64,000 nt of DNA from the IMG/VR virus record IMGVR_UViG_3300026484_000053, positions 62,001-126,000 of that record, one strand, 5' to 3'. The DNA comes from a virus. Both the position numbers and the translations under genes were made by a program. Below the pieces are notes generated by a model that made no database searches, was not told where the DNA came from, and was given only the letters and a program-made list of their open reading frames with translations. Positions 42,683 to 52,483 of the stretch are shown here, piece by piece. Within the stretch, counting starts at the first letter, position 1; each line of letters opens with the position of its first letter.

Positions 42683-43300
42683 TTAAACTATAACCCAGTT
42701 ACTTCCATCAGGAATTGTAACAGTTACGCCATCGTTAATTGTAATATCTCCAGCACTTACAGCATTACTACCTGGTGGTATTTCAACATCTGTATCTACA
42801 ATATTTGTATGAATTAACATACCTGGAGCCGAACTTCCACCACCTGAACCTGAACTTACAATAACAAGTTCAGTAGCACTTATAGCTATACCTACTTGGG
42901 GTGCAAACTCATCAAGTCCAATCCCACCTGGAACATCGTCACTAAGGTAATACGGACTACCAACTGTAAAATCAGCTCCTTGCACTTCAACTCTTCCTGC
43001 TGGAATTAAGAAATGCTCAGAGTTTATTACTTTATACATTCCAATAGTTTTGTTTCTTAGTTTGTCTTTACCTACAGTTAATCCGTAAGTTCCGTCTGGG
43101 TTAACATACAGAAAGTCATTCTCTTGTACATCGCCAGGAAGTTTAGATTGGTCTATTTTCATAGATACAGCAGGTATACCAGAAGCGTCTTGTAACGTTC
43201 CAGCATCAATCATTTGTACTATTTCTTTTAGAGCTCTGTTAAAATTAACTGCGTCAGGTGCTTCACCGTTTTGCAGCCAATTAATACTATCTACTAACAT
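42683..43300 (-). CDS. Fibre or baseplate-associated structural protein, 205 aa
   Basis: No named family. It has a Ser/Gly linker (VSSGSGGGSSAPG, about 150-163) and a C-terminal DITINDGVTVTIPDGSNWVI, a common closing motif of phage fibre proteins. N-terminal MLVDSINWLQNGEAPDAVNF resembles fibre or appendage attachment proteins. It lies between gene 43344 and fibre 3, so it may connect fibre and baseplate. A variant late box GATAAATA (43322-43329, minus strand) precedes it. Confidence 0.6.
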   Translation of the reverse strand: MLVDSINWLQNGEAPDAVNFNRALKEIVQMIDAGTLQDASGIPAVSMKIDQSKLPGDVQENDFLYVNPDGTYGLTVGKDKLRNKTIGMYKVINSEHFLIPAGRVEVQGADFTVGSPYYLSDDVPGGIGLDEFAPQVGIAISATELVIVSSGSGGGSSAPGMLIHTNIVDTDVEIPPGSNAVSAGDITINDGVTVTIPDGSNWVIV

Positions 43301-43343
43301 TATACTCTCCTATTTTAATTTTATTTATCATATATTTGTATGT

Positions 43344-44009
43344 CTAAACAGAAATAGACCATTTAATAACTAATTTTGATGACTGGTCTTTAACTCTTGA
43401 ACTCATCGTTTTCATACTAAATATTCTAGGTCCAGCGTATAATGCAGCTTCTGTATAAGCAATAGTACTTGCACCGTCGTTACCATTAGACGCAACTTCA
43501 GGTACTTCTACTGTATATGTTACTTTTCTACCAAGCATAGATATTTGAACAGGTATTTTAGCATTTTCAGCATCGTTTTCTGTACCATCTTGATTTTCTT
43601 TATTTCCAATAGCACTCAAATTAAGCGTACCGTTATTCCACTGAACAGGATCTCCATTAACGTCTACTGGATTATGAACATCCCAAGATATAGTATAAAA
43701 GAAACTTCCATCAGCTTCACTATAAAGGCTTGTTTTACTTGGTATAAAGCCATTACTACCTGGTTGAGTAGGACTAAGAATATCTCCACTTACTGTATTA
43801 TGACCTCTAGTACCTATTTTTAGTTTACTAATTACCACACCTGTGGTAAAACCAGCAATGATTTCTGCCATGTCTTCTCTGGCACTATCCATAATCATAT
43901 TATCTTCTTCGTAAGAGTCTATTAGAACTCCGTCTTTATATACGTCAGCTTTAAAGTGCCCTTTAAGCGCTCTTCCTGCGTGATCTTCGAATTGTTTTGA
44001 ACTTTTCAC
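43344..44009 (-). CDS. Baseplate/fibre attachment structural protein, 221 aa, GTG start
   Basis: No named family. The pattern NMIMDSAREDMAEIIAG followed by LKIGTRGHNT recurs in proteins at the base of tail fibres. GTG start preceded by AGGAG, and a late box 16 nt upstream by predicted +1. It is downstream of gp7, where T4 has gp8 and gp9, but no similarity to those was seen. Confidence 0.55.
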   Translation of the reverse strand: MKSSKQFEDHAGRALKGHFKADVYKDGVLIDSYEEDNMIMDSAREDMAEIIAGFTTGVVISKLKIGTRGHNTVSGDILSPTQPGSNGFIPSKTSLYSEADGSFFYTISWDVHNPVDVNGDPVQWNNGTLNLSAIGNKENQDGTENDAENAKIPVQISMLGRKVTYTVEVPEVASNGNDGASTIAYTEAALYAGPRIFSMKTMSSRVKDQSSKLVIKWSISV

Positions 44010-44030
44010 TTAGATCTCCTATTTTAGATT

Positions 44031-44038
44031 TATTTATA
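44031..44038 (-). promoter_or_regulatory. Late promoter box TATAAATA
   Basis: Exact late box on the minus strand; predicted +1 near 44025, 16 nt before the GTG at 44009. Confidence 0.78.
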
Positions 44039-44060
44039 ACGAATCGTTACACAGCAGTGC

Positions 44061-44100
44061 TTTATACTGCTTTATACTGCTTTATACTGCTTTATACTGC
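44061..44100. repeat. 10-bp tandem repeat, four exact copies
   Basis: TTTATACTGC is repeated four times with a partial fifth copy, in the gap between gp7-like and the next gene. A unit of 10 would shift frame, consistent with its non-coding place. Confidence 0.9.
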
Positions 44101-44111
44101 TCTATACAACA

Positions 44112-46019
44112 TTATGCTAGTTTACTAACACCATTATCATTTAGTTTTACACCGTCTTCATAAACGTCAATATACATTAAATCTTCACCAGCGCTTGAAT
44201 TCATTGCATCTCCATAATTAGTAATTTGATACTTTATACCTGTAAGTTCTACCCATATCTTATCTGTACCACTAAGAATGCCACATAAATTGCTCATGTA
44301 ATCTTCTTTATTAATATTCGTACTAAATCCAATAGGCGGCACGTCTATAACCTCTCCAGTTTCGTATACAGTAAAAGTAGTGTCTCCAATACTATAAAGA
44401 GCTCTAACTACTTCTGCTCCGAATGGATCAAAATTATAACTATCCACAAAAGAATACTCTTCCATAGCTATTCCATCACTGTATAATATATTATCTTGGT
44501 TATTCGCTATTTCTTGAGCAGTAAATGTCTCGTTATATCGTTGCGTTCTAGCATCGAAATCTTTTCCTATATGGAACGATGCGTCTGTATCTCCAATAAC
44601 TTGATATTTGTTATACGCGTCTCTGTCTGGATCGAACGATGGCTCTCCGATAAACCATCCATTACTTACTGTAGTTAATTCTCTCTGAAAATAATCTATG
44701 CTTTCATCTTCAATATCAGTAGTTTCTTCGTCGCTTATAACTATTGTTTCTAATACTTGCACGTTGTATTGTAAAGTATCTGTACTTGGAAGTGTTTTTA
44801 TAAGTCTACCATTATATGCTCTAGATCTTTCTAGTATCTCTTCAGACGTTATTGTTCTTCTTTCATAATATTTCTTGTCGTTGTTATCAAGAGGTATATC
44901 TCCACCAAGATCTATTTCTATCGAGCTATAATACCATTCTTCAGACGAATCTCCAAATATTTGAAACATCACAAGTAAGTTTCTATCATCATTAAGACTA
45001 TACTGTCTGTATTTTATATAATCAGTACTTCCGTTAGTGTTTAAACTTGTTTCATCAATAACACCATCATTAACGTCACTTAATTTAACATTAGATACTT
45101 CTATATTAGTAAAGTCATAAAATCTAACCTTATTTTCATAATCTTTAACTATTTGAACTAATGTAGGCTCTTCCTGATATTGAACTAATATGCTGACATT
45201 CTTAGATCCTTTTACATCATATTCTTCGTATTTTATAGCTTCTCCACCGTCTAGTAAGTCTATTACAGTTTTAGCTCCATTCTCTACGTTATATGATGTA
45301 TGAGTAAGAACATCTACCTTCTTTGTAATTTCAACACTATAGAAATCTTCGAATATAGCCGTAACAAGTTTGTAAAATAAGTAATCAAATCCTAGTGGGT
45401 GAGCTAATGGTTTAACTGCCTCGTCAAATACTTCCTTATAGATACTACTTTCTACTCTATAAGAAAACGGTTCGTTAGGATCTAGTTCAGTACCTTCAAG
45501 TACGTTAAGGAAATCACCCTCAGAAACATCCTGAAGTTGTGCCTTGTTTACAAGGTCGAATATATAATAGAACGCTGCTGCAGTACCTTTCTTTTGTTTG
45601 TAATCTTTATTAGAGTTAATATAAGAACTATCAAGCACTTCCTGTAACTTGTTATCCATAACAATATCGTTAACAGGTAAATCAAGTATCTCGTATATCT
45701 TTTTAAACTTATTAAATACAACTTCAGATGATTGAACATTATCAAATGTTCTAACTATCTCTTGTAAGTACATATCAAGTACTTCTTTTTTAGCGTCTCT
45801 ATATCTTACATCATTAGTTTCTTCATATTTGTAATTTAAGAAGTCTAAATCTCTAACTTCGTTAGGATAAGCACTAAGATATGAAGAGTCTTTCATATAA
45901 TCCATATAAATTTCAAGTAAAGAGTTTACCTTCTCGTTTTCTCTTATACTGTCAGGAACTAACTTCATGAACAGATCTGATATTTCTTGCGGTGATAATT
46001 TTATTTCTGAATTTGTCAT
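44112..46019 (-). CDS. Baseplate wedge protein (gp7-like), 635 aa
   Basis: It follows gp6 in the same operon, as gp7 does in T4. The N-terminal 200 residues are helical (PQEISDLFMKLVPDSIREN) with the pattern of the domain that binds gp6/gp53, and LAHPLGFDYLFYK is close to the conserved AHPAG/AHPLG motif of gpI-type baseplate proteins. It is shorter than T4 gp7 (1032 aa). No late box directly upstream, so it is read from upstream genes. Confidence 0.65.
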   Translation of the reverse strand: MTNSEIKLSPQEISDLFMKLVPDSIRENEKVNSLLEIYMDYMKDSSYLSAYPNEVRDLDFLNYKYEETNDVRYRDAKKEVLDMYLQEIVRTFDNVQSSEVVFNKFKKIYEILDLPVNDIVMDNKLQEVLDSSYINSNKDYKQKKGTAAAFYYIFDLVNKAQLQDVSEGDFLNVLEGTELDPNEPFSYRVESSIYKEVFDEAVKPLAHPLGFDYLFYKLVTAIFEDFYSVEITKKVDVLTHTSYNVENGAKTVIDLLDGGEAIKYEEYDVKGSKNVSILVQYQEEPTLVQIVKDYENKVRFYDFTNIEVSNVKLSDVNDGVIDETSLNTNGSTDYIKYRQYSLNDDRNLLVMFQIFGDSSEEWYYSSIEIDLGGDIPLDNNDKKYYERRTITSEEILERSRAYNGRLIKTLPSTDTLQYNVQVLETIVISDEETTDIEDESIDYFQRELTTVSNGWFIGEPSFDPDRDAYNKYQVIGDTDASFHIGKDFDARTQRYNETFTAQEIANNQDNILYSDGIAMEEYSFVDSYNFDPFGAEVVRALYSIGDTTFTVYETGEVIDVPPIGFSTNINKEDYMSNLCGILSGTDKIWVELTGIKYQITNYGDAMNSSAGEDLMYIDVYEDGVKLNDNGVSKLA

Positions 46020-46028
46020 CTTATTTCC

Positions 46029-49000
46029 TTATATTTGATCTGTAAATACAACTGACTTTAGTCTCGCAAACGAAGTTCGTTTTAAGTTAATGTTATCATT
46101 TTTAGCGTTTATATTAAGTATTCTAGTAGTTTCTAACATGTTAGTAGGTATAGGCTGTATACCAGTATCGTTAGCGTAACTTTTAAACACTGGCTTGTCT
46201 ATACCAGTACCGTCTTGTATATATTCTTTAACTTCTTTAAAGTTGTCTTGCGTAGAAGTATATATTTTAAAAGAAACAATTGCCTCATTAACGTATATAA
46301 TATAATCACCTATTTTTACAGTGTCTTCATACGCAGGTAATTGAACTAACTCTCCGTCTTGCATACCTTGCGCATCGTCTCTAATAAAAGTATACATTAC
46401 GGGTATTTTAATAATAACTGAGTTAGAATCGACTACACTAGTTTGATTACCAACGTAATTAAATCCTATCTTATTATCAAAGTCTAAAAATATCTTATCT
46501 CCATTTGTAAAACAGTCATTAGCACTTAGATTGTAAACTAATTCTTGTCTAAAATCACCTACTTGCTCAATTTCACCTTTTTCATTGTAAATTAGAGGAG
46601 TGAATAAACTTTCAGTTGGAAGACCAAAGAATATCTCGTAATCAAGTACTCCATTTGGTAATCCGTTAGTGTGTATAACATTAAAATTATCTTTGTTAAA
46701 CGACGCATTAACTGTAACTGACATATCAAATCCAACTGTATCTCTAACTTCTTTATCAATGTATTTTATCATAGTAGAGTTAAAGAAAGTACTATCGAAT
46801 ACCTCTATAGAACCGTTAAAATATTCTTTAATTACGTTAAACACCTTAATGTTAGACTCTGTTATCGTTTCACCTCTATTTCTATTAAGTAAGTTCAGCT
46901 TAATAGAATAATCAATATAAACTGGATTTTTATGTTTAAGCTGTATAGTAATAACTTTATATCCGTTAAGAATATTAAACAGACTATTCTTCTCGTCGCC
47001 ACTTATTTGCGATTCTGGTAAGTAAAAATATTCTCTTTCATTAGAGTTGTTTAAAGTAAATTCATTAGCATTTTTAACACTAAATCCAGTTTTTCTTGAG
47101 TTAGGAGTTATACTAAAGAAAACATGACCAAGTTCTTTTTGCGGTACTTGCTCTTCTCCACCCCATATTTGCGCCTTTTCAACGAATGATTGTTTATTAC
47201 AAATAGTAACATAATCATTCTTAGTAACTGCTCTATTAGCTGTATTGTTAAATAACGGCGCAAATTCTCTAATTTCTTCATCACCTTCTTCGTCAGCTCC
47301 AATAACATTAGTTACTACATTAATACCATCACTGAACTGTACAGCTTCAAAACTATCAAATTCTGGAGTTATAAGTGACTCGGTATTACCTAAAGCACCA
47401 GAAGATCGTAATATATTAAATCTAAAATACATGTTTGACTCATATTTAGTTCCACTTCCTGCGTATCTAGAATATACTTTTAAGTATTCTGGAAAGTCTA
47501 AATCTTGAAGAACTACATACGTGGCGTCTTCACCTTGGGATTTTTCAGCTATAAGGAAATCTCTTTTAGTCCATAACTTATTTTCTTCAATATCTCCGTT
47601 TGGTAATGTTCTAGTAACAAACATCTCAACTCCGTTATCTTCAACGTCTTTAGAGTCTATAAGTATAAACTGATCTTTTAGTATTTTAGGTGAAGATGCT
47701 TTATTGTACTTAGGAAATTCAACGTCGCCGTCTTGAAAATCTGTGTACTTACTTACTGTACCTTCTTGAACTATTAATTCAATAGTTTTCTTTTCTTGTA
47801 CGTCCTTTATTAATGAGAATACAGTGTTTTTATCGAAAGCGCTATAAGTAACTTCTCCGTCTACTATAGTTGTAGTACACTTAGATATTCTATTAGTTTT
47901 AGTACTAGAGAAGATAACGTCCATTTCAACACCGTCTACATCATTGATAGTACTAGAATCAGTTATATCGAATAATAGTACACCTGTTTCAGCGTCGAAG
48001 TTAATACATGTAAATCCATCAAACGTATCGCTGTGCTTGATATCGTCACTAAAGAATTTATGTATAAGCGTACCGTCTGCATTTTTATCGCTTTTATAAG
48101 TAACTCTTACTTGAGTATCGTTATCAAGAGCTAAACTAGTGCAGTCTATACCTCTTTCATCTCCTGCCAATTCACCGTCTACAGGAGCTACTATAGAGTT
48201 AATATCTGCTTGAACATAATTAGTACCGTCATAAACTTCGAATAACTGCACGTTTTTAATCCTACCTTGAACAACTACTTTATTGTCCTGAACTAGAAGT
48301 TCTTCTGTAGAAGTATCGCATACAGGAAATTCAAGACCTTCAGTCGGTTCGATCTGAATTTTAAACTCGGTACCATCATTATCTATTTTAGTAGCATTAA
48401 CTATACCATTTAATACATAATTGCCACTTATATCGAAATCAGAGCTTTTTGTGTATAAAGAAGTTTGTACAGTTCCACCTTTAACTACTTCACCGTCTAT
48501 AGTTTTAACAAGGAATTTTTGGTTATCTATTTCATCTATCTTTCTTAGAACTTGCAATAACGCACCGTCTTCTGTTCTTAAATAATCTTCTACATTACAA
48601 GATTGGAATTCATTAGTACCATTAAGAGAGTTGTTATATTCGTTATTCAGCATCTCAACATTTATAAACGAACCATAATCTCCCTGCAAGTCTTCGCCAA
48701 GATAAACATAATCCTTACCTTCACTTTTAAACTTACTATATTTTGATATTATTACATTACCTTCATCTTTAGACTTAAGTCTAATTTTATACTGGTAAGA
48801 TACTTTTCTTTTAGGATTATAAGACAATTCGAACGCATGTTTTCTAATGTTAGTACTATCTTTAGCTTGCGTTATAAACGATTCGTTTAGACCATGAGTA
48901 ACATTTATATTATTCATGGCTGCGTTATAAGCTAGCATGTTTATCATTTGCGATATATTAGATCCTTCGTATTGCGCATCGTCAAGACCATATACTTCTT

Positions 49001-49061
49001 GAGCTTGTAATCTAAGCTCAGCCTTTATTTCCTCTACTTTATAAGGTATAATGTTTATCAT
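46029..49061 (-). CDS. Baseplate wedge protein (gp6-like), 1010 aa
   Basis: The N-terminus (IPYKVEEIKAELRLQAQEVY and SNISQMINMLAYNAAMNNINV) matches gp6, the inner wedge protein that forms the baseplate's iris ring. Later RYAGSGTKYESNMYFRF and VTKNDYVTICNKQSFVEKA are typical gp6/J domains. It is longer than T4 gp6 (660 aa) because of extra beta-rich insertions around residues 250-450. gp25 is next upstream. Confidence 0.85.
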   Translation of the reverse strand: MINIIPYKVEEIKAELRLQAQEVYGLDDAQYEGSNISQMINMLAYNAAMNNINVTHGLNESFITQAKDSTNIRKHAFELSYNPKRKVSYQYKIRLKSKDEGNVIISKYSKFKSEGKDYVYLGEDLQGDYGSFINVEMLNNEYNNSLNGTNEFQSCNVEDYLRTEDGALLQVLRKIDEIDNQKFLVKTIDGEVVKGGTVQTSLYTKSSDFDISGNYVLNGIVNATKIDNDGTEFKIQIEPTEGLEFPVCDTSTEELLVQDNKVVVQGRIKNVQLFEVYDGTNYVQADINSIVAPVDGELAGDERGIDCTSLALDNDTQVRVTYKSDKNADGTLIHKFFSDDIKHSDTFDGFTCINFDAETGVLLFDITDSSTINDVDGVEMDVIFSSTKTNRISKCTTTIVDGEVTYSAFDKNTVFSLIKDVQEKKTIELIVQEGTVSKYTDFQDGDVEFPKYNKASSPKILKDQFILIDSKDVEDNGVEMFVTRTLPNGDIEENKLWTKRDFLIAEKSQGEDATYVVLQDLDFPEYLKVYSRYAGSGTKYESNMYFRFNILRSSGALGNTESLITPEFDSFEAVQFSDGINVVTNVIGADEEGDEEIREFAPLFNNTANRAVTKNDYVTICNKQSFVEKAQIWGGEEQVPQKELGHVFFSITPNSRKTGFSVKNANEFTLNNSNEREYFYLPESQISGDEKNSLFNILNGYKVITIQLKHKNPVYIDYSIKLNLLNRNRGETITESNIKVFNVIKEYFNGSIEVFDSTFFNSTMIKYIDKEVRDTVGFDMSVTVNASFNKDNFNVIHTNGLPNGVLDYEIFFGLPTESLFTPLIYNEKGEIEQVGDFRQELVYNLSANDCFTNGDKIFLDFDNKIGFNYVGNQTSVVDSNSVIIKIPVMYTFIRDDAQGMQDGELVQLPAYEDTVKIGDYIIYVNEAIVSFKIYTSTQDNFKEVKEYIQDGTGIDKPVFKSYANDTGIQPIPTNMLETTRILNINAKNDNINLKRTSFARLKSVVFTDQI

Positions 49062-49085
49062 TTATTTCTCCGTTTGGATTTTCTG

Positions 49086-49445
49086 TTATTGGAATACTAT
49101 GTTTGTTGTATGTACGTCGTCGAATTCTTTAATGTTGTAATCTATCTTAATGCTTACTCTATTATAATCTGAATCTTCAGTAGCAACTATTTGTTCTATT
49201 TGGATTCTTTTCTCGTACTTTTTAAGTTGTTCTCTAATTTCTTCTTCTATAAGTGTTAATATAAGTGGATTTATAGTTTCAAACAAAAATCTACGTAAGT
49301 TACAACCAAAATCAGGTTCACCAGGTACTGTACCTCTTTCTGTCATAACTATGTTTCGTATAGCATTATCTACGGCACTATAGTTAGTATTATTAGGTAC
49401 TAAAGCACCTTTAGACTCTATTCTAGAACTTACATCAATATACAT
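49086..49445 (-). CDS. Baseplate wedge protein (gp25-like), 119 aa
   Basis: VDNAIRNIVMTERGTVPGEP and FGCNLRRFLFE are hallmarks of the gp25/W family, which has a lysozyme-like fold without activity and nucleates sheath polymerisation. Length is close to T4 gp25 (132 aa). Exact late box 15 nt upstream by predicted +1. Confidence 0.93.
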   Translation of the reverse strand: MYIDVSSRIESKGALVPNNTNYSAVDNAIRNIVMTERGTVPGEPDFGCNLRRFLFETINPLILTLIEEEIREQLKKYEKRIQIEQIVATEDSDYNRVSIKIDYNIKEFDDVHTTNIVFQ

Positions 49446-49465
49446 AGATACTCCTCATTTGTTAA

Positions 49466-49473
49466 TATTTATA
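49466..49473 (-). promoter_or_regulatory. Late promoter box TATAAATA
   Basis: Exact late box on the minus strand; predicted +1 near 49460, 15 nt before the gp25 ATG. Confidence 0.78.
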
Positions 49474-49486
49474 ATAAAGTATACGT

Positions 49487-50386
49487 CTAGAACAGGTCTG
49501 ATACGAAAGGAGTTTTCTTACTATAAGAAGATGTACTAAATTGATCGATGCTAAAACCAGATTTAGTACACATTTTAGCATTTAATTCTGTTTGCGCTTC
49601 TTCTTTAACTTTAGTGTATTGTCTATGCTTATTTTGTTGTTTAAATAGTTTTACTTTTTCTTGTGGTGTGTACTTTCTATCTTTTTTACCTTCTATTAGC
49701 TGTAAATCAAGTTTACCATTTGAAGGATTAATAGGTAGTACATAACCATTAATGCTATTACCGTCTTTATATATTACAGGATCTATATCTTCCACACTAT
49801 TCTTACCTTCTGTACAGTTCTCATTAATACATTCTCGCATTTTCTTTATAGATTGTATAAGAGCAAATAAGTTAGTCATCTCTAAGAAATTATTAAAAAT
49901 ATCTATTGCTACGTATAATGCTCTTTCAAATGCATTACCTACCATTGACATAACATCCAGTAGTTCGTTGTTAACGTCACGTTGTAGTCCACTAAGATAA
50001 GCTAACGATGGATTAGCATAATCCCATACTGCATTTTTAGTTAACCAGCTTGGTGATGGAGCACTTGGACTTAAAAAAGATAAATCCATATTCAGTACAT
50101 CTTCTAGACATTCTCTCTGTTTAGTGTCTTTTTCTGTACTTTTACTACCTTCGCCGCCTACATCTACGTTAGAGTCTATAATTTTATCAGTCATATCATC
50201 TAGTTTGTCAACAGCGTCTTGCACGTTACCGTATAATCTATTAGCAGTCATAATAGTTGATTTTACTTGACTAACAGCGTTGTTATATCTTTCAATAGCA
50301 CCCTTACACTTAACTCCTTTATCAAAGTTATCGTAATGCAGCGTGCTTGGCGTGTTTTTTGTAAAGTTATTTATGTTATAAACCAT
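49487..50386 (-). CDS. Baseplate-operon protein, 299 aa
   Basis: No family recognised. A helical N-terminal half (residues 30-75, RYNNAVSQVKSTIMTANRLY) and a middle hydrophobic stretch (ERALYVAIDIFNNFLEMTNL) precede a Lys-rich C-terminus with several Cys (RECIN, NCTEG). Position between gp5 and gp25 suggests a hub or hub-assembly protein. The 14-nt spacing to gp5 indicates co-transcription. Confidence 0.6.
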   Translation of the reverse strand: MVYNINNFTKNTPSTLHYDNFDKGVKCKGAIERYNNAVSQVKSTIMTANRLYGNVQDAVDKLDDMTDKIIDSNVDVGGEGSKSTEKDTKQRECLEDVLNMDLSFLSPSAPSPSWLTKNAVWDYANPSLAYLSGLQRDVNNELLDVMSMVGNAFERALYVAIDIFNNFLEMTNLFALIQSIKKMRECINENCTEGKNSVEDIDPVIYKDGNSINGYVLPINPSNGKLDLQLIEGKKDRKYTPQEKVKLFKQQNKHRQYTKVKEEAQTELNAKMCTKSGFSIDQFSTSSYSKKTPFVSDLF

Positions 50387-50400
50387 TTAATTCTCCATGT

Positions 50401-51387
50401 CTAATTTAGATTAATAACAGAACCTTTAACTGTTATTGCACCAGACGCTTTAACATCCATAGATGCAGCACTTTCTATAGTCATTGCTGCTCCACTCTTT
50501 TGCGTAATCTTAGCTGCACTTTCAACGTTTAAGTTTCCAGTAATAGTACTTGTTGATTTACCATCTATTATAGTAGTTCTGTCGCCGCCTACAGCTATAT
50601 CTTCATTTTTAACTACTTTAGTTTCTGCGTTTTCATGTACAGTAAGGTATCTGTTCTTTTGAACTACTTCCATGCTATCGCCATCTGTAATTTCATATCT
50701 GTCTTTTATACTTTTCATAACAAACGTACCGTCTGGTAATAGTTCAACAAAACTTCCACTATTGTGGTGAATGTGTATTCTTTCATTACCTTCAGTATCG
50801 TCTACTTCTATAATATGTCCAGATTTAGTTTCTATTACAGTACAGTCTGGGTATGACGTGCTCTCGTTTAATGTTTCTGGTTGATCCCATACAACTCCTG
50901 TAGAAGTACTAATACCTTTAGTTTCTTGAGCTTTTTTCTTACCTAATAATGTGTCGCTAAATTTTTCATTTCTAGCTAATCTATTAATGTCACTTTCTTC
51001 TAATCTATCATCTAATGGATACACGCCATCTGGATCTGTAAATGCACCATTGTCTTTAACTACACTTTTACCAGCTATAGATCCTATAATTACAGGCTTG
51101 TTCCAATCATCATTTTCTAAAAACAGCCATACATACGTACCGTTTACTGGTATAGAACTTATACCTACTCCTGAACTAAATCCAAACATAGTAGATTGCA
51201 TTAATTCTGCCCACGGAAGCATTTCTTTTGTTACTGACTCATCGTCTGGATGAATACCAAAGATACGTACCTTTACTCTTCCAAGCATTTCTGTATCGTT
51301 ATTGTCTTCTATAACTCCCCTATAAAACATAGATGAATTCTGAAGATCCTTTAAGTTGTTCAGTTTGTCGGTTTGACTGTTTTGCAT
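50401..51387 (-). CDS. Baseplate hub/spike protein (gp5-like, without lysozyme domain), 328 aa
   Basis: N-terminal OB-fold (FYRGVIEDNNDTEMLGRVKV, RIFGIHP, LPWAEL) as in gp5, followed after about residue 190 by a short linker and a beta-helix with repeated GDRTT, KVVKNEDIAVGG and STSTITGN that forms the needle. The T4 gp5 lysozyme domain between them is missing, so local cell-wall digestion must come from another protein or not occur. The gp27-like protein is 1 nt upstream. Confidence 0.82.
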   Translation of the reverse strand: MQNSQTDKLNNLKDLQNSSMFYRGVIEDNNDTEMLGRVKVRIFGIHPDDESVTKEMLPWAELMQSTMFGFSSGVGISSIPVNGTYVWLFLENDDWNKPVIIGSIAGKSVVKDNGAFTDPDGVYPLDDRLEESDINRLARNEKFSDTLLGKKKAQETKGISTSTGVVWDQPETLNESTSYPDCTVIETKSGHIIEVDDTEGNERIHIHHNSGSFVELLPDGTFVMKSIKDRYEITDGDSMEVVQKNRYLTVHENAETKVVKNEDIAVGGDRTTIIDGKSTSTITGNLNVESAAKITQKSGAAMTIESAASMDVKASGAITVKGSVINLN

Positions 51388-51388
51388 A

Positions 51389-52483
51389 TTAAGCCTTTCC
51401 TAATTTTATTCTAGATACTATTATCTTTTGCATGAAGTCGTCACCAAGATGCTTGTCTGTTATTTTAGTTATTATCCAGTCACCATTAATGTTTTTCTCG
51501 TCATCATCTTTACTTGTACTATTTATCTGTATTTCAACAGTGTCGCCTATATTAGTGTCTAATGTACCAGGTACTACCATTTGTAACTCATAGTTATTAT
51601 AAAGCACTTTATAAAACTGATTTTTAATAGTACTGTCTTTAACATAAAATGTTTTAACGAAATGTTTCTTATCAGATTTAGTCTCATTAAAAACATCTCC
51701 AAGACTCATCCCTTCCGTGTAGTCTTCAGATTTAAAGTCATCATATATTTTTCGTTTGTCTAGAACGTCATAACTTACATGAGAGCTATCAGGTAATAAA
51801 GCGTTAACTTTCATACCGTCTGATTGCTTAACTATAAACTCGTGTATCTTATAAACGTAATCTGGATTATCCGGTGAGTGCTTATATACTACATTACTTG
51901 GTTCTTGTATTAAAGATGTAAATTCTTTTAATTTATAAGCATCCCTAGTCTGGAAAAACAGCATATTACTTGTATTCTTCATATAGGTTATAACGTGACT
52001 AAATGGTCTATCCAGCGGTATTATAAAATTATCATATTTTTGTTCTGGAGTATCGAAATCTTGTTCGAATTCTTCAAAATTTTCGCATGATTCTAACACT
52101 TCTTTCATAGTACATTGTTCGAATCCTTTTATCTTGTAAGTATTCATGTTCTTTACTGTAAAAGTATCTAAGAATTCTAATATAACTAGTTTTTCACCGT
52201 TATTAGCATCACTAAAGTTTACGTTTGTAACACTAAATGTCTGTTTAAACTCTTTATCGTTGCAATCTTTAAATGCTAACTCAAGTTTACTATCAGTTAT
52301 AATAGACTTCTTTTCACTCATTCCAGTAACGTCTCTAAAAGACATATTACCTGACGTATAAGTTTTGTTAATGTCGAAATATATCTCCATGTCTATTATT
52401 TGTTCATTCAATATTTTAAGACCCTCTAGATATACTTCCTTATTTTTAAGTTGTATATCTTTGTTTCCTTGAGCAAACGCCAT
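51389..52483 (-). CDS. Baseplate hub protein (gp27-like), 364 aa
   Basis: The order (gp53, this gene, gp5) and length match gp27 (391 aa in T4), which forms the torus above the spike. Features such as NKTYTSGNMSFRDVTGMSEK and the C-terminal NGDWIITKITDKHLGDDF fit the two tube-like barrel domains of the family. It is coupled to gp53 by one-nt overlap and to gp5 by a 1-nt gap. Confidence 0.7.
   Translation of the reverse strand: MAFAQGNKDIQLKNKEVYLEGLKILNEQIIDMEIYFDINKTYTSGNMSFRDVTGMSEKKSIITDSKLELAFKDCNDKEFKQTFSVTNVNFSDANNGEKLVILEFLDTFTVKNMNTYKIKGFEQCTMKEVLESCENFEEFEQDFDTPEQKYDNFIIPLDRPFSHVITYMKNTSNMLFFQTRDAYKLKEFTSLIQEPSNVVYKHSPDNPDYVYKIHEFIVKQSDGMKVNALLPDSSHVSYDVLDKRKIYDDFKSEDYTEGMSLGDVFNETKSDKKHFVKTFYVKDSTIKNQFYKVLYNNYELQMVVPGTLDTNIGDTVEIQINSTSKDDDEKNINGDWIITKITDKHLGDDFMQKIIVSRIKLGKA

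Noticed and set aside
44061-44100. CRISPR-like array
   Set aside because: These are direct 10-bp tandem units without spacers; none of the arrays here has spacers.
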